From Anagrus nilaparvatae (lineage: Eukaryota > Arthropoda > Insecta > Hymenoptera > Mymaridae), in assembly GCA_022575985.1 (NCBI GenBank), contig JAKSXM010000007.1, positions 17,424,501 through 17,488,500 of the forward strand: a stretch of 64,000 nt of DNA. The letters run 5' to 3'. The translations under genes were made by a program, and so were the position numbers. Below the pieces are notes generated by a model, which worked only from the letters and a program-made list of their open reading frames with translations, made no database searches and was not told the origin of the DNA. Shown here one piece after another: positions 60,701 through 64,000 of the stretch (position 1 is its first letter; each line of letters begins with the position of its first letter).

Positions 60701-61896
60701 TGCTGCAATTTGATATACCTTTATCGAACGTGGTTTTTAATATTTTATTTTATTATAAAATTCAATAGAATCACTAAGAATTTTTAAAAGTTACACTTTA
60801 AAGAAGAAAATTAAGTTTAAAAAATTTTTTGGAAGGTGCCGACTTGTTAGGCGACTAATTAATCTATTGGACTAAAAATTCAGTAGATTAAAGTTTTAAA
60901 TCAAAGTTCTAGAACAACATTTCATTATTGCCAAGGTACTATTATCAAATAACCTGGCACTAAAATAGTCTTGACCAATGTATACCTGGATTAACCTATA
61001 ATTTTATGCACAATGCATTTTTTTTCCGCAAAGTCTAATGGCACGAAAAAATCTTCCACGAGATTAGGGTTATGTCATATTAAAAATAAATTAATTTTAA
61101 CCGAAACTAATTAAATTACGAGATAATTTATATTTTTTTTTCTGCACTTTGCATTTTTTAAATTTTATACATTTTTATATATAATTTTTGATAAAATATT
61201 GAAGATTAGAGGCACGAACTTTCGTAAAGGCACGAAAAACAATTGTTTTTTTCGTGTCATTAGATCTAGCCTTTTTTTTCTATATAGCAAAAAAAAAATA
61301 ATAGTAAAATATATGTGTTAAGATGAAATTCCTTGTTAAACCATTATAATCAAGAATAAAAGCATTATATTATACTATATAGTTAATGCGTTGTAATTAC
61401 TTTTGATTGTCAGAAGGAAGCTGAAGTGTATATGAACCGCTAAGTAGCTCTATCGGATGAAATTCAACAGCAATTTCAGACAATAACAATTGTCTTTTAT
61501 TTTTTGTATTATCTTGACTCCAATACCCAAGACTACGTACGACAAGTTCATTTAATGATAAAACATTCTATTAAAAACAAAGAAAATTTTTTGTTATTTT
61601 TTTTTTTTTAATTTATATTATAAAATAAAAATAATTGAACTAACATTTTGATCAAAAATAGAAAATTCGTTGTTTAATATTTTATTAATAATATTTATTT
61701 CTGATTCAACAGAATTTTTTAAATCATTTATTTCGTTGATATCTCGTTGATAATTTTCAATTTCTTCAAGTATATTTAAAATACGATCACCTTCTCCAGG
61801 ATATAAAGAAGATTTTCTGTATTGAAGTATTTCCCATATTGAATTTATTGTTGATGAACCATTAGTACTTTCATATCCTAATTTTAACTTCTGAAA
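33099..61896 (-). CDS. Adhesion-type (family B2) G-protein-coupled receptor, 5'-incomplete, 11 exons
   Basis: I assembled 11 minus-strand exons: 61645-61896, 61401-61567, 58277-58414, 54287-54578, 51018-51230, 50798-50948, 50225-50444, 46841-46970, 46663-46774, 38096-38510 and 33099-33381. All introns are GT-AG, every junction keeps phase, and the total is 2373 nt (790 residues plus TAA). Residues 1-236 resemble a GAIN domain, with Asn-glycosylation sites (NGSS, NETV, NISC). Residues 237-271 are the GPS: four Cys, a GDW motif and CQCSNLGTYA. Seven hydrophobic segments follow at about 294-318, 328-347, 357-383, 397-416, 436-459, 485-503 and 512-532, then a 258-residue hydrophilic tail. The family senses extracellular or mechanical ligands at the plasma membrane. 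The GPS has NLG in place of the HL(S/T) cleavage triad, so autoproteolysis is not expected. The ligand, G protein and exact subfamily cannot be told. The N-terminus lies beyond 64 kb. Very confident of the class, moderate on exact splice sites. Confidence 0.88.
33382..36240. other. Receptor intron, left part
   Basis: AT-rich intron sequence between the last two exons. Small GC-richer patches sit at 34850-34915 (CACCGCTGCCGCCGATGCGG) and 35190-35230 (GTGCGCAGAGCGCGCAGG) without a matching partner. No exon-like frame. Confidence 0.45.
36245..36386 (-). repeat. G-run / GGACTTAGAATAATT repeat, copy G (partial)
   Basis: GAACATGTTTACTATAGCTG, CTAGGTATAATACAAATGTT and ATTATCACCTTTATTAGATG are the inverse of 2645-2720 in copy A. 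The copy ends where the 36386 foldback element begins. TAGTCCTCAGCTG at 38003, beyond that element, may be its displaced remainder. Confidence 0.55.
36386..37974. mobile_element. 1.6-kb foldback element with tandem internal units, in a receptor intron
   Basis: ATTACTCCAGTGAAAATACGG at the left matches, inverted, CCGTATTTTGACTGGAGTAA at the right. Each arm is made of units of roughly 115-120 bp carrying TTTTTTGGGTCGCTGATCA, CTATGAAAAGT and ACCCCTAAAAAGGGG-type words, inverted in the right arm. A separate MITE (36822-37197) is inserted near the centre. A C-run lies at 37944-37956. Non-coding. Confidence 0.72.
36822..37197. mobile_element. CACTGAAA-ended MITE nested in the foldback element, GC-rich interior
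   Basis: CACTGAAAAAAAATTATAG with ACCCGACGCC on the left, GGCGTCGGGC with CTATAATTTTATTTCAGTG on the right, TA on both sides. The interior is strikingly GC-rich and holds GAACGCGCGTTT four times in both orientations (about 36929, 36990, 37041). The left end sits in a CAAAAAACCTA word of the host element, showing it inserted later. Confidence 0.75.
38096..38510 (-). CDS. aGPCR exon: cytoplasmic tail, Ser/Thr-rich
   Basis: Residues 560-696. It starts GCSNQREIEKDAASSSIS and ends HDEYTQTLTRKKR at a GTAATA donor. It is hydrophilic, with no membrane segment. The run NISTSTTIDSNFSLP and the TPI and SSP motifs offer phosphorylation-type sites, but I see no named domain. Assignment to the receptor rests on phase agreement on both sides (split Gly upstream, split Arg downstream) and on the absence of any start or stop signal between. 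Confidence 0.8.
38515..40077. other. Receptor intron, AT-rich, with one isolated transposon end
   Basis: At 38970-39015 GGCTGCCATAACCGGCAACTA precedes AATTTTTTTTTCAGTG, resembling the right end of a CACTG-type element, but no left end is seen. A (TA)n tract lies at about 39696-39728. No exon-like frame. Confidence 0.4.
40078..41750. mobile_element. CACGGTAGAG-ended palindromic element with internal insertion, receptor intron
   Basis: CACGGTAGAGCTGCTTTGG and its inverse lie at the two ends, each next to TA. At both ends are arrays of TTGGTTGAAT/ATTCAACCAA palindromes (40096-40255, 41630-41735). The inner arms (AACGATGTTTTTATAGTACA, TGATCAGGGCATCCATTAAA) pair. The centre (about 40430-41470) is extra and holds the G-run repeat copy B. 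An 81-codon plus frame starting in the right end is not a gene. Confidence 0.75.
40637..40950 (+). repeat. G-run / GGACTTAGAATAATT repeat, copy B
   Basis: ACATGGAACATGTTTGTTAG, GGGGAGGGGGG, TGGACTTAGAATATTTT, then TTTCAGGATTTATTGTAATT and ATGTTCCATGCTCGTTGG. Collinear with copy C at 54812-55147. Confidence 0.7.
43860..43946. mobile_element. 87-bp mini-MITE, AACACATTCGCTGCGGCA ends
   Basis: AACACATTCGCTGCGGCA faces TGCCGCAGCGAATGTGTT around ATACATGGGATCATGGGCGC. A second copy with a few changes is at 55303-55390 (AACACATCCGATGCGGCA, GATCATGGGCGCATTTTACC). Confidence 0.65.
44030..44460. repeat. GC-richer repeated segment
   Basis: Two related halves: TCGGCTTTGCCTCGTATGG and CTCGGCTTCGCCTCGGACGG are each followed by TAATTTAC and TTTGGG(CC)ATTCTTTA. 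TTTTCTGGCCGCTG-type words recur at 44175 and 44430. It looks like a simple internal repeat of the surrounding element, not coding sequence. Confidence 0.45.
45700..46660. other. Receptor intron, AT-rich
   Basis: Intron sequence before the TM7 exon. No transposon termini or exon-like frames seen. Confidence 0.45.
46663..46774 (-). CDS. aGPCR exon: end of TM7 and proximal tail
   Basis: Residues 522-558 plus one base. GFTILVVYVINGEIFLK fits the end of TM7 in adhesion GPCRs, where a Gly is followed by an aromatic-rich segment ending in Asn and a charged residue. The acidic, soluble sequence SPDVNKLKRDNFTDTDNNVK starts the cytoplasmic tail. The donor is GTAAAT. The following intron, 8152 bp, is the longest in the gene and holds several transposons. 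Confidence 0.85.
46841..46970 (-). CDS. aGPCR exon: TM6 and start of TM7
   Basis: Residues 479-521. One base completes the Arg codon split from the previous exon, then VRMLHKSVFIVIGIIILEIS gives TM6. A short polar ECL3 (YINYKLIIYS) leads into TM7 (YIFAIQSILL). The acceptor is TTTTTTACAG and the donor GTAAGT. The exon ends in phase 0, 66 bp from the next one. Confidence 0.85.
47600..49750 (+). pseudogene. R1-clade non-LTR retrotransposon (ORF2 remains), antisense in receptor intron
   Basis: Plus-strand ORF2 readable across stops and frameshifts. In order: IAELRRQSHKA with RRATRAKSD (linker before RT); GPDAIPTEIIKIAAHECTVL and MYNTCIRTGVFSRRW (RT fingers); LDVKNAINS; SEAQGSILGPDIWNISYDGI; NANDTALLIVA at the catalytic site, normally A-D-D; GHGLNLAAAKKEIVMFTKK; ALSRLMGNL; and ALVIAGIIPIQLLAKERQLI, which with W..W..R..WT.DLI and WIQREHGEL is characteristic of R1-clade C-termini. 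It is GC-richer than the intron. The catalytic Asp change and stops show it is dead. GC-rich sequence from about 47190 probably belongs to its 5' part; the 3' end is near 49930. Confidence 0.85.
49930..50220. other. Intron between R1 relic and TM4-5 exon
   Basis: A-rich tract and (TA)n at 49925-49945 mark the probable 3' end of the R1-clade element. Nothing else recognised. Confidence 0.4.
50225..50444 (-). CDS. aGPCR exon: TM4, ECL2 and TM5
   Basis: Residues 406-477 plus split codons. GVPILGILMTEL completes TM4. ECL2 reads RKTMGSKHESWWL, where the usual Cys-Trp pair is Ser-Trp-Trp, so the second disulphide Cys is missing too. TM5 is YKIFIICSIIMLITYLLLYI, followed by the basic loop HKTKPILYKFKKKD expected of ICL3. 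The donor is GTAAGT. The next intron is 3254 bp and carries the antisense R1-clade retrotransposon. Confidence 0.88.
50798..50948 (-). CDS. aGPCR exon: TM3 and start of TM4
   Basis: Residues 355-404 plus one base of a split Gly codon. The hydrophobic stretch WAIIAISLETFIFLSLSSPI continuing to AMALIIYAEL is TM3; LHSTFVAVVN starts TM4. Family B receptors normally have a Cys at the start of TM3 that pairs with ECL2. None is present here (PIVPKDYWAIIAI). The acceptor is TTATTTTTAG and the donor GTATGT. Confidence 0.85.
51018..51230 (-). CDS. aGPCR exon: TM1 and TM2
   Basis: Residues 284-354. A short polar linker (VLNLSNEEKNN) is followed by two hydrophobic segments, IVIIGCCGCILQCLVSILVL and IQCCIAITLTMIIFIYSINI. 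The loop between them is short and basic/aromatic (YWWRNRTWLNYLK), as in ICL1 of family B receptors. The acceptor is TTTCCTCTAG, and the donor GTATAT begins a 69-bp intron containing (TA)n. Both ends are in phase 0. Confidence 0.85.
51231..52485. other. Receptor intron with a GC-richer unknown patch
   Basis: 51231-51940 is AT-rich. 51940-52480 is GC-richer (GAGAGAGGTGACTCGGAAAT, CTTTCAAGACGTAGTTTCCC) without readable frames, and lies directly next to the Penelope-type 3' repeat, so it may be the rest of that element or of another relic. Confidence 0.4.
52489..52800 (-). repeat. Penelope-like element 3' region (inferred), minus strand
   Basis: On the minus strand: GATAATGAAGACTAAAGGTC, TTCGAAACGTGGGGAATTTA, then GTTAGCTCAGAAATCAAATA. 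A 'GAAGAC..TCGAAACGT' motif close to the 3' end is characteristic of Penelope-like elements. The distal words recur at 1190-1262 and 12036-12130. No GIY-YIG frame is readable next to it. Confidence 0.5.
52928..53140 (-). repeat. G-run / GGACTTAGAATAATT repeat, copy F
   Basis: ACGTGCATGGAATATGTTAA, AAATTATTTTAAGTCCCTAA, a run of 15 C at 53049-53063, then CCTCTCCTCGTGAACATGTT. Orientation opposite to copies A-C. Confidence 0.6.
53141..54286. other. Receptor intron before the GPS exon
   Basis: AT-rich with TA-rich tracts near 53870-53990. A 75-codon plus-strand frame at 53248-53475 shows no conserved motif and is most likely chance. Confidence 0.4.
54287..54578 (-). CDS. aGPCR exon: end of GAIN domain and GPS motif
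   Basis: Residues 187-283. The GPS consensus is C-x-x-W, W, C, then C-x-C-x-H-L-T/S-x-F/Y-A. Here the order is NISCGYLEPDGDW, NLEKC, then YCQCSNLGTYATFL, so all four Cys and the second Trp are present. The first Trp is Leu, and the HL(T/S) cleavage triad is NLG. The catalytic His and the nucleophilic Ser/Thr are therefore both absent, so the receptor is probably not self-cleaved. The GTYATFL stretch corresponds to the tethered-agonist (Stachel) position. The donor GTAAGT leads to the TM1 exon after a 3056-bp intron. Confidence 0.88.
54812..55147 (+). repeat. G-run / GGACTTAGAATAATT repeat, copy C
   Basis: ACATGGAACATGTTCATTGG, then three units of GTGAAAA(A/T)..TGACG(C/T)TTTTAG with G-runs of 9-13, TGGACTTAGAATATTTTCG, TTTCAGGATTTATTGTAATT, and AACATGTTCCATGCTCGTTG. 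The G-run unit is tandemly expanded compared with copy B. Confidence 0.7.
55303..55390. mobile_element. Mini-MITE, second copy
   Basis: AACACATCCGATGCGGCA faces the decayed inverse CTGCTGCAACGAATATTTTT around ATCATGGGCGCATTTTACC. Homologous to 43860-43946 but more diverged. Confidence 0.55.
55637..57206. mobile_element. 1.57-kb transposon with ATGAGTCATT inverted ends, receptor intron
   Basis: About 48 bp at the left (ATGAGTCATTCTGAATATCG, GTGTCATAGCCTTACCAGG) match, inverted, the right end (CTGGCCAGACTATGACACGG, TATCCGCAATGACTCAT). A smaller inverted-repeat element (56842-57130) lies inside near the right end. No transposase frame survives. Confidence 0.7.
56842..57130. mobile_element. 289-bp MITE nested in the ATGAGTCATT element
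   Basis: Arms of about 70 bp: AAGGCGCAATCTACGTAAGC, GTTTGTATACGAATTCGCAT, GCAAATATTTGCATCGTGCC, AACCTATGC, and the almost exact inverse at 57050-57130. Related sequence at 20131-20275. Confidence 0.75.
57207..58276. other. Receptor intron, AT-rich
   Basis: No exon, terminus or repeat recognised. Confidence 0.45.
58277..58414 (-). CDS. aGPCR exon: GAIN subdomain B
   Basis: Residues 141-185 plus split codons at both ends. It is recognised by TTTTTTACAG before the exon, a GTGAGT donor and an open frame reading KKYPRWWNEKVKIHINQNET, then DSFYGIVVIYKNFNNFFQDP. Its flanking introns are 2986 and 3698 bp, and the latter contains a transposon with its own nested element. NETV is a potential N-glycosylation site. 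The overlapping plus-strand reading frame here is a shadow. Confidence 0.75.
58415..61400. other. Receptor intron, mostly plain AT-rich sequence
   Basis: Apart from the 165-bp hairpin at 59706-59870, I see no transposon termini or exon-like frames. Confidence 0.45.
59706..59870. repeat. 165-bp hairpin (MITE-like)
   Basis: AATATAATGTTGAATCTAAC, ATCATATGAGAGCTGTAACT and ATTATACCTACAA on the left have nearly exact inverses on the right, around a ~30-bp loop (CAGGCTGGTATAGCTCTGG). A plus-strand 66-codon frame overlapping it is not a gene. Confidence 0.65.
61401..61567 (-). CDS. aGPCR exon: GAIN-like region continued
   Basis: Residues 85-139 plus two bases of a split Lys codon. The exon opens with NVLSLNELVVRSLGYWSQ and ends with YTLQLPSDNQ. 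The donor is AA|GTAATT. It lies 77 bp from the preceding exon and reads on in phase 0. The alternation of charged and hydrophobic residues (AVEFHPIELLSGSYTLQLP) suits the start of the beta-rich GAIN subdomain B. I assign it from position and phase more than from a diagnostic motif. Confidence 0.75.
61645..61896 (-). CDS. aGPCR exon: GAIN-like helical region (first exon visible)
   Basis: Residues 1-84 of the visible protein. The acceptor is a T-rich tract ending in AG before TTTCAG; using the second AG instead would start the exon at 61890 and drop two residues in frame. The donor is the less common GTTAGT. The content is helical and acidic, including WEILQYRKSSLYPGEGDR and a stretch rich in Ile, Asn and Glu ending NIINKILNNEFSIFDQN. 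This resembles the helical subdomain A of GAIN domains. The next intron is only 77 bp. At least one more upstream exon must lie outside the window, because there is no start codon context here. Confidence 0.75.
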
Positions 61897-62312
61897 CTAA
61901 AAAAAATTTTTACTTTTATAGATTTTTTCATAAAATTATTTTTATTATAACCTTTATCAAAAAAATAGTGAAGAATAGCATATTTTATTCATGTTTTATT
62001 CTTACTTAAATTTTCTTCTCTTTAGTTACTATGACAAAAAAAGTAGAATATAATACAAAAATCCTAAAGTACATGAATAAAAATAATCTTCTGTAAGATT
62101 AGAATAATTTAAAACTTTTGTTTAACAAATTTTGTGCTTTGAGTTTTCTCAATATATATATTTTTTAAAATTTAAAATTTGATATTGCAACAGATAAAAG
62201 TACTTGAAATTGTGATTTTAAGAACTTTTATAAATCTTGTAGAATGTCAGTGATTAAATTATAACATTTGGTACATAATTATAAAATTTTCAAATATCTG
62301 ATGAAAGTTTAT

Positions 62313-63450
62313 GAGCAATTATTTTAAAAGTGATACTTAATTCGAGCCTGGAATCGTAAAATTTTTTTTTGAGGGCACATCGATATGACCCGTGTTTTCA
62401 GTTAGTTTGAACCTTCAGAAAACCGAAAAAAATCGTGAACAAGAAATCGGCGAAAGGTGCCAAAAAGATTTTTTCACTTTTATGTCAAAAAACGTGTTTT
62501 TCGTATCTGAGCTACCCTAAATTTTTAAAATAACTTTTTAGGTAAAAAAACTTTTTTAAAATAGATAAGAAAATCTGATTGCCAGGGAAAAACCACTCCA
62601 GAAGAAAAAAAAACTTATCTTTTTACGATGAAATTTAGCCAAGTTATCGTCAATTTAAGATTTTGCTCAAATTCGTCTTAAAAAAGATTGAAATTTTATT
62701 GAAAAAAGCCTGTTTCTGAACCTTAAACATGCATTATTCGCTTGATTTTCATCGTAAAATAATAATTTTTTTTTTTAAATCGATTAATTTTTTCCTGGCA
62801 ATTCATTTCTCTAAGAAAAAAATTATTTTTATTGACAAAATTTTAATTTTTAGATCAAAAACTGTGTTAAGTAAATCTTGCTACTTACAGTTTTCAAAGG
62901 CTTTTGACCTAAAAATTGAAATTTGGTCAATAAAAATGATTTTTTTTCTTAAAGAAATGAATTGCCAGGAAAAAATTAATCAATTTTAAAAAAAAAATTC
63001 TTATTTTACGATGAAAATCAAGCGAGTGATGCATGTTTAAGGTTCAGAAACAGGCTTTTTTCAATAAAATTTCAATCTTTTTTAAGACGAATTTGAGCAA
63101 AATCTTAAATTGACGATAACTTGGCTAAATTTCATCGTAAAAAGATAAGTTTTTTTTTCTTCTGGAGTGGTTTTTCCCTGGCAATCAGATTTTTTTATCT
63201 ATTTTAAAAAAGTTTTTTTACCTAAAAAGTTATTTTAAAAATTTAGGGTAGCTCAGATACGAAAAACACGTTTTTTGACATACAAGTGAAAAAATCTTTT
63301 TGGGACCTATCGCCGATTTCTTGTTCACGATTTTTTTCGGTTTTCTGAAGGTTCAAACTATCTGAAAACACGGGTCATATCGATGTGCCCTCAAAAAAAA
63401 AATTTACGATTCCAGGCTCGAATTAAGTATCAATTTTAAAATAATTGCTC
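62313..63450. mobile_element. 1.14-kb near-perfect palindrome upstream of the first visible receptor exon
   Basis: From GAGCAATTATTTTAAAA to its inverse at 63450. Words such as TCGAGCCTGGAATCGTAAA, GGGCACATCGATATGACCCG, ATCGTGAACAAGAAATCGGC and CTGTTTCTGAACCTTAAACA all reappear inverted, with few mismatches, right up to a tiny loop near 62875. The 86-codon plus frame at 62729-62989 spans the centre and is an artefact. Same architecture as 20714-21832 but unrelated sequence. Confidence 0.75.
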
Positions 63451-64000
63451 TTATTATACATCGTATATAATATTTAAAATAACAGATTAAAATATTCAAT
63501 TTTAACTTAATTAATAAATCATATTAATTATAAACTAAAAGTTTTACTTTAGTTCTAAAAACTTTTATATATGAATTAATTTATACTTAATGGTAGGCAT
63601 TTAAATTTCCCGCTTATTAATTTCAAAATTTATAGTTCAGCGCATGCTTGATTATTATTTCTTTCTGCTAAATAACCAGATGTTTTATTTTTCTGAGAGT
63701 TTTGTTTATTTAGGACATATAAAAGAAAATAACTATTAGAATTTCAGCTTGATTAGAATAAAAATGCAGGTATTTATTAAATTATTTATTTGATATGCAT
63801 AAAATATATATTTTTAATAAAATTATTCAAAAATTCTTTTTTAAAATTCATAAAATTTATTAAATTAAAAATTGATTTCTAAACGTAATCAGAAATAAAA
63901 AAGGGTTAAAAATTCAAAAGCAAATAATTTATTTTAATCGCTTGGAACTATTTATTTACAATTTAATTATTATTTTCTTGATTCTAATACTTTTATCATA
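63451..64000. other. AT-rich sequence to window end, no exon recognised
   Basis: Presumably part of the receptor's intron upstream of the first visible exon. I looked for a minus-strand exon with proper splice sites and found none. Confidence 0.4.

Noticed and set aside
62729..62989. Plus-strand 86-codon frame
   Set aside because: It spans the centre of a palindrome and its two halves mirror each other.
1..64000. tRNA or other structural RNA genes
   Set aside because: I looked for B-box (GGTTCGANTCC) words with a matching A-box and acceptor stem and found none convincing.
1..64000. Endogenous viral sequence (for example bracovirus-like, given a possible parasitoid host)
   Set aside because: No capsid, polymerase or virus-type gene is readable; all coding relics fit retrotransposons or DNA transposons.

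Overview
The window looks like nuclear DNA of an insect. It is about three-quarters A+T, full of poly-A/T runs, has short GT-AG introns and carries many decayed transposons. The R1-clade and other non-LTR retrotransposons, the Penelope-like fragment and the very AT-biased codon use would fit a hymenopteran such as a braconid parasitoid, but that is inference. There is no bacterial operon structure, and I recognise no tRNA, rRNA or CRISPR.

The one host gene I can support is on the minus strand from about 61.9 kb down to 33.1 kb. Its 11 exons join in phase at every junction into a 790-residue protein that is complete at the C-terminus and cut off by the window at the N-terminus. It is an adhesion-type (family B2) G-protein-coupled receptor: GAIN-like region, GPS motif, seven membrane segments and a 258-residue cytoplasmic tail. 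Its GPS lacks the His-Leu-Ser/Thr cleavage triad, and both cysteines of the usual TM3-ECL2 disulphide are missing. Introns are either tiny (66-77 bp), one is 353 bp, or they are 3-8 kb and filled with mobile elements.

The left half (1-33 kb) holds no host gene that I recognise. It contains decayed non-LTR retrotransposons (7.05-8.38 kb minus; 9.0-11.9 kb plus, split by a nested insertion; 28.66-30.13 kb plus), a Penelope-like fragment with a GIY-YIG motif (14.7-15.0 kb), a pogo/Tigger-type transposase N-terminus (5.56-5.81 kb) and many non-autonomous inverted-repeat elements. A damaged R1-clade element (47.6-49.75 kb) sits antisense in the intron between the TM5 and TM6 exons.

The non-autonomous elements form recognisable families. 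One set of at least eight starts CAC(G/T/C) and is mostly flanked by TA; several of these carry arrays of short palindromes near their ends. A second family mixes G/C homopolymer runs with 'GGACTTAGAATAATT' units. A third has an ACTAGATACCGTC terminus. There are two ~1.1-kb near-perfect palindromes (20.7-21.8 kb and 62.3-63.45 kb). Elements are repeatedly nested, in one place three deep, which gives relative insertion ages and one empty site readable from the sequence itself.
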